In this document: positions 8,441 to 17,668 of the stretch, piece after piece
Layout of the letters: every line of letters begins with the position of its first letter
Numbering within the stretch: the first letter of the stretch is position 1
NCBI GenBank assembly: GCA_021648025.1
Contig: JAKITO010000022.1
Coordinates: forward strand, 1 to 49,950
DNA: 49,950 bases
Direction: 5' to 3'
DNA from: Paracoccaceae bacterium
GTDB taxonomy: Bacteria; Pseudomonadota; Alphaproteobacteria; Rhodobacterales; Rhodobacteraceae
Position numbers and translations under genes: made by a program
The notes under the pieces: generated by a model
The model's database searches: none
What the model was told of the DNA's origin: nothing
What the model saw: the letters and a program-made list of their open reading frames with translations, nothing else

Positions 8441-9888
8441 AACTGTTGATCGCCGGCCTTGCCACTGAAACCAACTCATTTTCACCGATTCCCACCGGGG
8501 CGATTTCGTTTGAGGAAACCTTTGTCAGCCGCAAGGCCACCGACCTGCCTGCCAATCTGTTTTCCGCGCCCCTGCATGAATGGCGCAAACTGGCCGAGGC
8601 GCGCGGCTGGGAGGTTACCGAATCGCTTTGTGCTTTTGCCCAGCCTGCCGGGCTGACGGTACGGACGGTCTATGAGGTGTTTCGGGACGAGATTCTTGGC
8701 GATATCCGCGCGGCGATGCCCGAAATTCTGCTGCTGTCGATGCACGGGGCGATGATTGCCGATGGCTATGACGACTGCGAGGGCGATCTGTTGGCGCGGG
8801 CCCGGGACATCCTTGGCGACGGGGCGGTGATCGGCCTTGAGATCGACCCGCACAGCCATCTGACTGAACAGATGCTGGACTGCGCCGATCTGATCGTCTG
8901 TTACAAGGAATATCCCCATACCGACAGTCCGGACCGGGCCCGCGAGTTGTTTGAGATGGCGGCTGATACGGCGGCTGGCAGGATCAGACCGGTGATGGCC
9001 GAACATGACTGCCGGATGATCGCCATGTATCACACCACCAAGGCGCCGATGCGTGGGTTTGTCGATGACATGATGGCGCGTGAGGGTCGCGACGCCATCC
9101 TGTCGCTGTCGCTGGTGCATGGGTTTCCCTGGGGTGACAGCCCGCGGGTTGGCACAAGGATGCTGGCGATAACCGACGCGGATGCCGGTCAGGCAAAAGC
9201 GGTTGCGCAGGAATTCGGCCAAAGGTTGTTTGATATGCGCGATGATCTGCGCATGGACTGGCCGGATATTTCTGCTGCCCTGGATATTGTCGAGGCGGCC
9301 AGTGAATTTCCGCTGGTGCTGGCGGATTTCGCAGACAACGCCGGGGGCGGCGCGCCGTCGGATGCGACGTTTGTGCTGCAACAGGTGGTGGCGCGCGGTA
9401 TGTCCGATATTGCCATGGGGATATTCTGGGATCCGATCCTTGTGCGCATGTGCCGCGAGGTCGGTATCGGCGCGCGGCTGGATGTTCGTCTGGGCGGCAA
9501 GATTGGGGTGATGTCCGGTGATCCGGTGGATCTGAACGTGACCGTCCGGGGCATCGGGCAGGACATGTCACAGCAGATGGGCGAGACAAAGATGGGCATG
9601 GGCAACGCCGTCTGGCTGGAAACGGCGGGGGGCGTGCATCTGGTGGTGAATGATCTGCGCACCCAGTGTTTTCACCCAAATGCGTTCAGCGACCTTGGCA
9701 TCCCGCTGGACCGGATGAAGGCCATCGTGGTGAAATCGTCGCAGCATTTTCAGGCCGGGTTTGCGCCGATTGCCGCCCAGGTGGTGCAGATCGCCACCCC
9801 CGGTGCCATCCCGCCGGATTTCACCATCATTCCCTATACCAAACGCGATGACAATTACTGGCCCAAGACAGAGACCCCGTTCAAATGA
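8437..9888 (+). CDS. M81 family metallopeptidase (MlrC/microcystinase C-like)
   Basis: This protein of 483 residues matches the MlrC family: it opens with GLATETNSFSPIPTG, which is close to a family signature, then SMHGAM at 101-106, IDPHSH at 136-141 and EYPHTD at 158-163, probable parts of the metal site. The C-terminal MlrC domain follows from about residue 300. Known members cleave the linear tetrapeptide left over from microcystin breakdown, but most bacterial homologues sit in unrelated catabolic operons and act on unknown small amides. It overlaps the oxidase stop by ATGA (8437-8440) and the hydrolase start by ATGA (9885-9888). Confidence 0.87.
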   Translation: MKLLIAGLATETNSFSPIPTGAISFEETFVSRKATDLPANLFSAPLHEWRKLAEARGWEVTESLCAFAQPAGLTVRTVYEVFRDEILGDIRAAMPEILLLSMHGAMIADGYDDCEGDLLARARDILGDGAVIGLEIDPHSHLTEQMLDCADLIVCYKEYPHTDSPDRARELFEMAADTAAGRIRPVMAEHDCRMIAMYHTTKAPMRGFVDDMMAREGRDAILSLSLVHGFPWGDSPRVGTRMLAITDADAGQAKAVAQEFGQRLFDMRDDLRMDWPDISAALDIVEAASEFPLVLADFADNAGGGAPSDATFVLQQVVARGMSDIAMGIFWDPILVRMCREVGIGARLDVRLGGKIGVMSGDPVDLNVTVRGIGQDMSQQMGETKMGMGNAVWLETAGGVHLVVNDLRTQCFHPNAFSDLGIPLDRMKAIVVKSSQHFQAGFAPIAAQVVQIATPGAIPPDFTIIPYTKRDDNYWPKTETPFK

Positions 9889-10739
9889 CCAATCCTCTGA
9901 TAGCCGCCCGCGATCGTTTCACAGCCTTAAACCCGGAACGCCGGATCAATATCAACTCTCGGGACTGGGGGGTGATCCGGGTGGGTGACACCGGCCCGGC
10001 GCTGGTGCTGATACCCGGAACATTGGGGCGGGCGGATGTGTTCTGGCAACAGATTGCGGCGTTGCGGGGCACTGTGCGGATTTTGGCCGTCAGCTATCCC
10101 TCCTGCGGTGGGATCAAGGAATGGGCGGCCGATATTGCCGCGATGATCAAGGGCGAAGGAATGCAGGGTGCGGTGGTGTTGGGGTCGTCCCTGGGCGGGT
10201 ATCTGGCGCAATATATCACCGGGCATTACCCAGGGTTGGTGGGGGGGCTGGTGGTGGCCAATACGCTGGCAACCACGCGGGGGATTGACCAGATGCCACC
10301 CTATAAGTTTGACCTTGAAACCATACCGATCAAAGACTTGCGGGCCGGGTTCGAGACCGGTTTGAAAACCTGGCTTGACCCGTCCAATCCGTATGCGGAT
10401 CTGGCGGGGCTATTGCTGGCCGAGGTGGCCGGGCGTATCCCCGAGGCCGAGTTGCGCGCCAGATTGCAGGCGTTGAAACACGCGCCCGACCTGCCTGGGC
10501 AAACCCTGGAAAGGGCGGCGATCTTTACGGTTCAAAGCGATGATGACCATCTGATCACCCCTTCATGGCGCAAGGCGGTGCGCGATGCTTTGAACCCGGC
10601 GCGCGCCTTTCGGTTCCGCGAGGCCAGCCATTTCGCCTATGTCGCGCGGCCAGATGATTATTCCGCGATGCTGAACGAAATACTTGGGCTGACCCAGCCC
10701 GGATCCCATTGGCCAATTGGACAGGAGGCAGTTTTATGA
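9885..10739 (+). CDS. Alpha/beta hydrolase
   Basis: A 284-residue serine hydrolase of the alpha/beta fold. Visible features are the oxyanion-hole segment LIPGTLG (43-49), the nucleophile elbow GSSLGG with Ser102, an acidic cluster near residues 219-221 in QSDDDHLITP and a C-terminal His249 in ASHFAYVARPDD, giving a plausible Ser-Asp-His triad. The family resembles small esterase/maspardin-type hydrolases; no substrate can be assigned. It overlaps its neighbours by 4 bp on both sides, so it is made together with the M81 peptidase and the cyclodeaminase-like protein. Confidence 0.85.
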   Translation: MTNPLIAARDRFTALNPERRININSRDWGVIRVGDTGPALVLIPGTLGRADVFWQQIAALRGTVRILAVSYPSCGGIKEWAADIAAMIKGEGMQGAVVLGSSLGGYLAQYITGHYPGLVGGLVVANTLATTRGIDQMPPYKFDLETIPIKDLRAGFETGLKTWLDPSNPYADLAGLLLAEVAGRIPEAELRARLQALKHAPDLPGQTLERAAIFTVQSDDDHLITPSWRKAVRDALNPARAFRFREASHFAYVARPDDYSAMLNEILGLTQPGSHWPIGQEAVL

Positions 10740-11695
10740 TCATTGTTTCAGGTGATGAAATTCAGGGCCTTCTGGCCATGAACGACGCAATCGAAACCGT
10801 ACAAACCGCGATGATTGCGGTGTCGGCGGGCCGCGCGACCATGCCGCTTCGCTCGATCATGGAGATTGACGGCACCAACCGGTTGGGCATCATGCCGGGT
10901 GCCTTGCGGGACCCGGATGTGTACGGTGTCAAACTGATAAGCCTGTTTCCCGGCAATCCGGCCAAAGGGTTGTCGTCCCATATCGGTCAGATGGTGATTT
11001 TTGACAATGACACCGGGGCGGTGACGGCCTGTCTGGACGCCGATGCCCTGACAGCGATCCGAACAGCGGCGGCAAGTGCGGCGGCAACCCGGGTTCTGGC
11101 GCGCCAGGATGCACAGGTTCTGGCGGTGATCGGCACCGGCGAACAGGCCATGCGCCACATCGAGGCGATGACCTGCGTGCGCGACATCTTCGAGGTGCGC
11201 GTGGCCGGGCGCACCCGGGACCGGGCGGTGGCGTTTATAAAACGGGTTGGCCCGAAATTTCCCGATCTGACGTTTGTGGCCGCACAGGACGCCCGCAAGG
11301 CGGTACAGGGCGCGGATATTGTCTGTACGGTCACGTCGTCGGTGACCCCGGTATTGCACGGTGACTGGATCGCGCCGGGGGTGCATGTGAATGCAGTCGG
11401 GGCGTCGATTCCAAATATGCAGGAAATTGACCATGGCCTGTTGATGAAATCGGCGTTGTTTGTCGACTACCGCGCCTCGGCACTGGCCCAGGCCCGCGAG
11501 ATAATTGACGCATTGGCCAGCGGTGACATGGACAAAGCCCATATCCGGGGCGAGATCGGTCAGCTTTATGCAGGCGAAATTGCCGGGCGTCGTGACGACG
11601 ACGAAGTCACACTTTACCGTTCGCTTGGGGTGGCGGCGCAGGATCTGGCCTGCGCGCGCCGGGTGCTGGAAATCAGGCGGCTGAACCATGGGTGA
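10736..11695 (+). CDS. Ornithine cyclodeaminase / mu-crystallin family protein
   Basis: NAD(P)-dependent enzyme family that includes ornithine cyclodeaminase, alanine dehydrogenase and imine reductases. The 319 residues show the family hallmark GVKLISLFPGN, a Rossmann nucleotide-binding motif VIGTGEQA near residue 130 and the HVNAVGAS segment. The start is the ATG at 10736, eight bases after AGGAGG-like sequence and overlapping the hydrolase stop; an upstream ATG at 10709 has no such site. As the last gene of the operon it probably reduces or releases ammonia from an imine made by the FAD oxidase; this is inference. No clear terminator follows. Confidence 0.88.
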   Translation: MIIVSGDEIQGLLAMNDAIETVQTAMIAVSAGRATMPLRSIMEIDGTNRLGIMPGALRDPDVYGVKLISLFPGNPAKGLSSHIGQMVIFDNDTGAVTACLDADALTAIRTAAASAAATRVLARQDAQVLAVIGTGEQAMRHIEAMTCVRDIFEVRVAGRTRDRAVAFIKRVGPKFPDLTFVAAQDARKAVQGADIVCTVTSSVTPVLHGDWIAPGVHVNAVGASIPNMQEIDHGLLMKSALFVDYRASALAQAREIIDALASGDMDKAHIRGEIGQLYAGEIAGRRDDDEVTLYRSLGVAAQDLACARRVLEIRRLNHG

Positions 11696-11995
11696 TTGGT
11701 GGCAACAGCCTCTGGAACACCTGAAAACTGCGATGTTTCGTGATGCGTCTTAAACATCGGTTCACCTTCTGACCTAAAGTAATGCAGGCAAAGGGGCGGC
11801 ATTGGTGAAGCTTTGGAAACAATATGCGTGGAAACTGTGGCTGAATTTCCGGCAGTGATCTTTGGTAAGTATCTGTTATTGTTCGATAGCTTTATGAAGC
11901 CATCCACCTGACATTGTTTTTTCTGCTGGACTCTCCACCAAATCCGCTCATTTTGGTGCGATATGTCTGTCAAGCTTGGGCAGTCGGGGGGGGAA
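11696..11995. other. Gene-free intergenic stretch
   Basis: About 300 bp, noticeably richer in A+T than the flanking operon. I see no convincing reading frame, RNA gene or terminator hairpin; a minus-strand frame across it has unconvincing composition. It presumably carries the 3' end of the upstream operon and the promoter of the small lipoprotein. Confidence 0.5.
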
Positions 11996-12187
11996 ATGAC
12001 CAAATTTGCGATGATTATTGTGGTTCCGCTGGTGTTAAGTGCTTGTGCACGACCGATATTTCATTCGAATGAATTGGCCGCGTTAAAACCGGCCTGCAGG
12101 GATGGGCAATGGGAAGTATGCGCCGATATTGGCCATACAGTCCGCAGGGAACGCGCCGAGGCGGTCTATTTGGCGCAAGCGCAGTAG
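11996..12187 (+). CDS. Small predicted lipoprotein (63 aa)
   Basis: A 63-residue protein beginning with a short positively charged tip and hydrophobic stretch (MTKFAMIIVVPLVLSAC) that ends in a canonical lipobox, LSAC, with the modified cysteine at position 17. The remaining 46 residues hold two more cysteines (RPIFHSNELAALKPACRDG and EVCADIG). The ATG at 11996 follows a strong purine run (GGGGGGGGAA); the upstream in-frame ATG at 11963 would hide the signal. I do not recognise the family. It is convergent with the large unknown gene at 12330-14417. Confidence 0.6.
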   Translation: MTKFAMIIVVPLVLSACARPIFHSNELAALKPACRDGQWEVCADIGHTVRRERAEAVYLAQAQ

Positions 12188-12329
12188 AGCACCGTACACC
12201 GTATAAATACCGGCGGGATAAAACCGGCGATTGCCGCTGGTTTCAACGGGTTTGATGCGTGGGTTTTGCCCACCCCAGCCTGTTGCAAGCCAAATCAGGG
12301 TGGGATTCTGTCGGCCCGTTTTTGTGGCC

Positions 12330-14417
12330 CTAGGGCAGAACCTTGTTATCAAACACTTTCAACACGTCGCCTTTGCGCAGGGTGACGTCGCCCTTGGGCT
12401 GGCCACGTTCGCATTCCCAGCCTTCGTGTTTAAGTTCAAGCTTGTGATCGGGATAGTGGGTTTTCAGCTTCCAGTCGTCGGTTTCCGTCGCCCGGGTCAG
12501 GATCACCTTGCAACGCGGCACCATCAGCACGCCGCCCTTATTGGGTTTTTCGATCAATTCAACGTTCAGATTGCTGAACAGCTTGTCCAACGTGATTTTG
12601 CCCTCTTCAAAGCGTTTCAGCACGGCTGTGGCCACAACCGGATCAACAGCCGTTCCCTTGCGCGTCACCGCATAGCCCCAGCCCGGTCCCGAAGTCGGCT
12701 CGTCCAGCACCACGGTCAGATTGGTGAAATTGGTGGCGACCATGCCCGCACTTGAGGTGTTGCCAGTGGTATAATGGGTATAGCCCATCAGTTTGCGACC
12801 CACTGCCAGGGCCTTGTCCACCGCCTCTTTCTCAAGCACCGGATTGGCCCAGCTGGAACCAACGCCGCCGCTGAACTGGGTGTTGGAGATTTCGGTCGCC
12901 AATGTCTGGGCCAGCTTGTCGCGGTCGGCCACCACCCGTTTGCCGGCCTCTTCGGTATAGGTGATCTTGACCTTGTTCCATTCGACCGTCTGGCTGACGC
13001 CGGTGGGATTGTCGGGTTGTTCCGGCGTCACCCCATCTTGGGTGGCGGCGCGCCTTGCCTGACGGTCAAGCCCGGTTTGTGCGCCGTGGCGCGCCGTGCC
13101 GTGACCTTCGCCGCCTGCGGCCTCTTTCTTGAACTGTTCTTCGCGCCATTCGGTGGCTTCGGCCATTTTGCGAATGGTTGCTTCAATCGCATTGCGGGCC
13201 TGTTCAATCGGCACATCCGCCAACATGGTGCCCATCGACCGGATCTTTGATTGCAAGCCTCCCAGCGCGGTAACGATATCGCGCTCTTTTTCCAGCTTTG
13301 CGGCTTTGAGGGCCCTCACGTTTTCATTCAATTCACCGCGTGAATTGGCCAATATCTTCCTGGCCTTTTGCAGCCGCTCTTCGCTGGCATCGACCTGCTT
13401 TTGCTTCTTTTCAATGTCCTTGGGGCGTGAAATACCGGCAAGGGTTTCCTCAAGTCCGCTTAGGGTCTTTGCTTCGTTTGTTATAACCGCTTCCAGCTTT
13501 TTCAGCTTGGTCAACTCACCTTCGATTTTATACCTGATGGTTTGCATTGCATTTGTGGCCTGCAAGGTTTCAAGTTCTTTTTCCTTTTGTCCGGCGCTGC
13601 CTTCTGTCGTCTTTGCGGCCTGGCGGATAAAGCCAATCAGGCTTGCATCAAATTCGACCAGCTTATCATGCGCCGCAATCCAATCGCTATTTTTGATAAG
13701 TTTCCTGGCGTTGCCATACAGCCCTTTCAGAGCCGTTTTCTGATCACCGGTCAGATGATCCAGGGCTTTCTTCAACCGCCGGGTCGAGGCCTGGAACCGG
13801 GCGTTGGCTCTTTTCTCGTCTTTTGCATCTGGGGTACCGGGGGCTTCGGCGGGTGCGGCCTCTTTCAGGATCGCCTGCATGCGCGTGTCCAGCTTGGCAA
13901 GTATCTGGCCGGCAGCGGGAACATCGGTGTCTTTTAAGTCCTGGATCTGACCAAACAGGATACGCAACTCCTTGCGATCCCCGTCACTGATCCCGCCTTT
14001 GATCTTGTCGAACTGCGACACGGACGTTTGCAACCGGGCCTCGAACCGTGCGTCGGTGGTTTCGGCCCCGCCCGCATCAATGTCGCCGCTGACCAGTTTA
14101 AAGTCGAACGGGATGCCTTTGAATACCGGTTTCAGCTTGACCTCGGGCATCTTGCCCTTGGTCAGCGTCAGCTTGAGGGTTGAACCTTCGATGAAACATT
14201 TGCCCAGCGCGTGGGCCTTGGCGCCTGACTTCAGGGCCTTGAGGATTGGCGGCTTGACCTCTCCGACCACCAGCACCGGTTCTTGCGACCCGTTGATCGG
14301 ATAGTCGTCATAGAAATAGAAATCACCAAGGGTGGCATCCAGCCTGCCCAGCTCTTTTTTCAGTTCTTTTTTGTAGGCGTCAACTGACTTGAATGCGTCA
14401 ATATTGTTGAATGGCAT
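12330..14417 (-). CDS. Large protein of unknown function with duplicated helical modules and coiled coil (695 aa)
   Basis: Not recognised. Start at 14417 is supported by a perfect AGGAGG six bases upstream; the upstream ATG at 14513 lacks one. Visible architecture: a lysine-rich, probably beta-rich N-terminal domain (1-118); two helical modules that look like an internal duplication (about 123-187 and 206-268, both opening ARFxA and sharing the spacing of L, D and A residues); a long charged coiled-coil region (about 275-430); a low-complexity Gly/Arg/Gln-rich linker (432-475); and a C-terminal globular domain (476-695) with many Thr, Gly and aromatic residues and two cysteines. No signal peptide or membrane segment. 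It is monocistronic between tRNA-Gly and a convergent lipoprotein. The modular layout resembles secreted effectors or polymorphic toxins in general, but this is a guess. Confidence 0.75.
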   Translation of the reverse strand: MPFNNIDAFKSVDAYKKELKKELGRLDATLGDFYFYDDYPINGSQEPVLVVGEVKPPILKALKSGAKAHALGKCFIEGSTLKLTLTKGKMPEVKLKPVFKGIPFDFKLVSGDIDAGGAETTDARFEARLQTSVSQFDKIKGGISDGDRKELRILFGQIQDLKDTDVPAAGQILAKLDTRMQAILKEAAPAEAPGTPDAKDEKRANARFQASTRRLKKALDHLTGDQKTALKGLYGNARKLIKNSDWIAAHDKLVEFDASLIGFIRQAAKTTEGSAGQKEKELETLQATNAMQTIRYKIEGELTKLKKLEAVITNEAKTLSGLEETLAGISRPKDIEKKQKQVDASEERLQKARKILANSRGELNENVRALKAAKLEKERDIVTALGGLQSKIRSMGTMLADVPIEQARNAIEATIRKMAEATEWREEQFKKEAAGGEGHGTARHGAQTGLDRQARRAATQDGVTPEQPDNPTGVSQTVEWNKVKITYTEEAGKRVVADRDKLAQTLATEISNTQFSGGVGSSWANPVLEKEAVDKALAVGRKLMGYTHYTTGNTSSAGMVATNFTNLTVVLDEPTSGPGWGYAVTRKGTAVDPVVATAVLKRFEEGKITLDKLFSNLNVELIEKPNKGGVLMVPRCKVILTRATETDDWKLKTHYPDHKLELKHEGWECERGQPKGDVTLRKGDVLKVFDNKVLP

Positions 14418-14567
14418 TGCATCCTCCTGGCGAGATAAATGTGTTATTTGCAGGGGCGAAATGGGCACCCTGCGTGTTTGGCTGAAATTACCTTGGGGTG
14501 ACGTTACTGGCACAAGGGCAATCAGGCAAGTGAAACGCTTTTGAACTGACCATTCGCGCGCAAACAG

Positions 14568-14590
14568 AAAAACCGCCCCAAAAGGGCGGC
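14568..14590 (-). terminator. Intrinsic terminator after tRNA-Gly
   Basis: On the minus strand a CCGCCC / GGGCGG stem with a short T-rich loop is followed directly by TTTTT (complement of 14568-14572). It lies 45 bp downstream of the tRNA-Gly 3' end, as expected for its own terminator. Confidence 0.85.
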
Positions 14591-14635
14591 CTGTCTGAAG
14601 TGTTCACTGTATCAACCGTGGGGTTACGGTTCTAT

Positions 14636-14710
14636 TGGAGCGGGCGAGGCGATTCGAACGCCCGACCCTAACCTTGGCAAGGTTATGCTCTACCCCTGAG
14701 CTACGCCCGC
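14636..14710 (-). tRNA. tRNA-Gly (anticodon GCC)
   Basis: A full cloverleaf on the minus strand: acceptor GCGGGCG pairs with CGCCCGC, the D-arm contains TAGCTCAGGGGTAGAGC, the anticodon loop is TTGCCAA (anticodon GCC), and the T-arm has GTTCGAATC. Discriminator T and an encoded CCA (14636-14638) complete it. Total 75 nt with CCA. Confidence 0.97.
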
Positions 14711-14862
14711 ATCCGTTAGTGAGCCGCAAATAGTAACAAAGGGTCTGACCCGCAAGAGGGAAAACGCGGTTGTGCGGAAATAATCGTCGGACAGGCAACG
14801 GAATTTTCGCGGGCGCGCGTTTTACCCTTGTCAGATCAATTATTGACCAAAGGGGTGTTGCC

Positions 14863-14955
14863 ATGATTGCCAGGGAAAAGATCAAGCTGGGATTGCTGAG
14901 TGCCGGGATAATTCTGGCGATGGTGTTACAGGCGAACCATCCAGCGTTGTCCTGA
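14863..14955 (+). CDS. Possible 30-aa membrane peptide
   Basis: A short frame encoding a positively charged N-terminus (MIAREKIK) followed by a single hydrophobic helix (LGLLSAGIILAMVL) and a short polar tail. AAAGGGG lies about 8 bases upstream of the ATG. The pattern fits a small single-pass membrane protein, but a frame this short can arise by chance and I do not recognise a family. Confidence 0.3.
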   Translation: MIAREKIKLGLLSAGIILAMVLQANHPALS

Positions 14956-14981
14956 TTTTTCGCTGGATGTGTTTTGTTGTT

Positions 14982-16760
14982 TCAGCCGGTCATAGGCCAG
15001 AACACCAGAATCGCCGGGATCGAAACCGCGATCACCAGAACCTCCAACGGCAGGCCGATGCGCCAATAATCACCAAAGTGATAGCCGCCGGGACCAAGGA
15101 TCAGCGTGTTGTTCTTATGGCCGATCGGCGTCAGAAACGCCGCCGACGCGGCCACGGCCACGGCCATCAGGAACGGATCGGGTGACACGTCCAGGGCGAT
15201 GGCCATCTGGATGCCGACCGGGGCGGCGACAATGGTGGTGGCGGTGTTGTTCAGTACATCCGACAGGGTCATGGTGACCACCATCAACACGGTCAGGATG
15301 GCCCAGGCGGGCATGCCGGCGGTCAAAGTCAAAAGCGCGCCCGAGATCAGTTCGGTCCCCCCCGAGGTTTCCAGGGCAGCACCCAGCGGGATCATTGAAC
15401 CAAGCAGGACAATCACCGGCCATTCCACATGGTCATAGATCTCGGCCACCGGCAGGATTTTGGTCAGCACATACGCCACCACCACCAGCCCCAAAGCCAC
15501 CGGCAGGTAAACCAGCCCAAAACTGGCCGCCGCCACAGCCCCGGCAAACAGGCCAATCGCCAGCCAGACCTTTTCATTGGCCGTGACGTTCAGACCGCGT
15601 TCCGCCAACGGCAGACAGCCCAGCCATTCGGTCACATCCGGCCCATGCCCGACCGGACAAAGCAGCAACAGGATGTCACCGGCGCGCACTTGGGTCTGGC
15701 GCACGTGGGTCTTGACCGCCCGGCCTTCGCGCGACAATCCCATCAGGATGGTGCTTTGACGCCACGCCAACCCCAATGCCTGCGCCGTCTTGCCAGCGAT
15801 GCGGGCGGTTTCGGGCACCACCACTTCGATCACTTCCAGGCCGTCGCCTGCCGCTGTCAAAAGCCCCTGGCCCTTGGCGTCCGAGAAATCCAGACTGAGG
15901 GCGGCGCGAAATTCGTCCAGCGCCCCCGGCCCGGCCTCAAGCACCAGCGTGTCGCCCGCCTGCAAGGATGTATTGCGCGCACTGCCATAGCGGCGTTTGC
16001 CGTCGCGAATCAGCCCAAGGATCGCCACATCGGCCTTTTCCGCCTCAGCGTCCAGTTCCGCCAATCGCCGCCCGATCTGTTTTGACCCCTCGGGCACGGT
16101 CAACTCAGCAATGTAGTCGGCCAAAGCGTCCTGACCCTGGGCACCGCCGTCCCGGTTGGGGATCAGCCGCCAGCCAAACAGCGCCACAAACGCCAGCCCG
16201 GCCAAGGCGGCGATGCCGCCTACGGGGGCGAAATCGAACATGCCAAACGGCTCGCCCAGGGCTTCTTCGCGAAAGGCGGCGATGATGATGTTGGGCGGCG
16301 TGCCGATCAGGGTGACCATGCCGCCCAGTATGGTGGCAAAGCTAAGCGGCATCAGCGACAATCCCGGCGAACGACCCGCCTTGCGGGCGGTCTGGACATC
16401 GACAGGCATCAACAACGCCAGGGCGGCGACATTGTTCATGAACGCCGACAACACAGCGCCGATCCCGCCCATCAGGGCGATATGCGCGCCCAGGCCCCGG
16501 GCCGAATTGACCATGGTGCGGGTGATCAGGAACACCGCCCCCGAGCGCACGAGGCCAGCCGAGACAATCAGCACCAAAGCCACCACCAGGGTGGCCGGGT
16601 GGCCGAAACCATCAAATGCGCTTTCGGTGGGCACGACGCCCAGCACCACGCCCAGCATCAACGCCGAGAACGCCACCAGATCATAGCGGAACCGCCCCCA
16701 GATCAGCAGGGCAAAGACGCCGCCAAACAGCAAAAACAGGATGATTTGATCTGTTGTCAT
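14982..16760 (-). CDS. SLC13/ArsB-like anion permease with RCK_C domains
   Basis: A 592-residue inner-membrane transporter of the SLC13 (DASS)/citrate-permease superfamily. The N-terminal membrane half carries the family motif IGTPPN near residue 150; the C-terminal membrane half has the SDVLNNTATT segment. Between them (roughly residues 205-385) lie two TrkA-C (RCK_C) ligand-sensing domains, a layout shared with bacterial sulfate or dicarboxylate permeases such as SAC1-like proteins. The transported anion cannot be read from the sequence. Monocistronic, convergent with nothing, and divergent from yebC with 122 bp between starts. Confidence 0.85.
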   Translation of the reverse strand: MTTDQIILFLLFGGVFALLIWGRFRYDLVAFSALMLGVVLGVVPTESAFDGFGHPATLVVALVLIVSAGLVRSGAVFLITRTMVNSARGLGAHIALMGGIGAVLSAFMNNVAALALLMPVDVQTARKAGRSPGLSLMPLSFATILGGMVTLIGTPPNIIIAAFREEALGEPFGMFDFAPVGGIAALAGLAFVALFGWRLIPNRDGGAQGQDALADYIAELTVPEGSKQIGRRLAELDAEAEKADVAILGLIRDGKRRYGSARNTSLQAGDTLVLEAGPGALDEFRAALSLDFSDAKGQGLLTAAGDGLEVIEVVVPETARIAGKTAQALGLAWRQSTILMGLSREGRAVKTHVRQTQVRAGDILLLLCPVGHGPDVTEWLGCLPLAERGLNVTANEKVWLAIGLFAGAVAAASFGLVYLPVALGLVVVAYVLTKILPVAEIYDHVEWPVIVLLGSMIPLGAALETSGGTELISGALLTLTAGMPAWAILTVLMVVTMTLSDVLNNTATTIVAAPVGIQMAIALDVSPDPFLMAVAVAASAAFLTPIGHKNNTLILGPGGYHFGDYWRIGLPLEVLVIAVSIPAILVFWPMTG

Positions 16761-16882
16761 GATCTTACCTTATCTGGGCTGATGGTTCCGGCAACCGGCA
16801 ATCCGGTTGGCGCGCCTTGAATACCGACGCCACGCCGGTCTATATGATCGCCAAACGGCAGATAATCAACAGGGGTTGCACC

Positions 16883-17623
16883 ATGGCAGGCCATTCGAAA
16901 TGGGCAAATATTCAACACCGCAAAGGGCGCCAGGATGCGGTGCGTTCCAAGCTGTTCAGCAAGCTGAGCAAGGAAATCACCGTCGCCGCCAAGATGGGCG
17001 ACCCGGACGTGGACAAGAACCCGCGCCTGCGGATGGCGGTGAAAGAGGCCAAATCGCAATCGGTGCCCAAGGATGTGATTGATCGCGCGATCAAGAAATC
17101 CCAGGCCGGCGACGGCGATGAATACGAAGAAATCCGCTATGAGGGCTATGGTCCCAACGGCGTGGCGGTGATCGTCGAGGCGATGACCGACAACCGCAAT
17201 CGCACGGCCTCGGTGGTGCGGTCAACTTTTGCCAAGAACGGCGGCAATCTGGGCGAAACCGGATCGGTCGGGTTCATGTTTGATCGCATGGGCGAGGTGA
17301 CGTACCCGGCGGATGCGGGCGATGCGGATACCGTGTTCGAAGCGGCAATCGAGGCGGGGGCCGATGATGTGGAAAGCTCGGAAGATGGCCATATCATCTG
17401 GTGTGCGGATAGTGATCTGAACGAGGTGTCAAACGCGCTTGAGGCGGCGTTGGGCGAAAGTCAAAGCACCAAACTGGTGTGGAAACCCAATATCACCACC
17501 GAGATGGACCTTGTGGGCATGGAAAAGCTGATGAAGCTGATTGACGCGCTTGAGGATGACGACGATATCCAGCGGGTGACCAGCAACTTTGACGCCTCGG
17601 ACGAGGTGATGGAGCAGTTGTAA
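16883..17623 (+). CDS. YebC/PmpR family regulator (TACO1-like)
   Basis: A 246-residue cytoplasmic protein with the near-invariant family start [18 protein letters not shown] and the central [21 protein letters not shown] region. YebC proteins are described as DNA-binding regulators and, more recently, as factors that help ribosomes through difficult sequences such as polyproline. The ATG at 16883 gives exactly the family N-terminus; an ATG at 16817 is too far upstream. Normally near ruvC in many bacteria; here it is alone and convergent with argP, with a GTAG hairpin between. Confidence 0.95.
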   Translation: MAGHSKWANIQHRKGRQDAVRSKLFSKLSKEITVAAKMGDPDVDKNPRLRMAVKEAKSQSVPKDVIDRAIKKSQAGDGDEYEEIRYEGYGPNGVAVIVEAMTDNRNRTASVVRSTFAKNGGNLGETGSVGFMFDRMGEVTYPADAGDADTVFEAAIEAGADDVESSEDGHIIWCADSDLNEVSNALEAALGESQSTKLVWKPNITTEMDLVGMEKLMKLIDALEDDDDIQRVTSNFDASDEVMEQL

Positions 17624-17668
17624 TCGTGGGGTGTGCAACGCGCGCATCTTTCTTTCCTGCAAGGGGGT

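Noticed and set aside
11614..12003. Minus-strand frame across the 11.7-12.0 kb spacer
   Set aside because: Unconvincing composition, no ribosome-binding site, overlaps the end of the cyclodeaminase-family gene.
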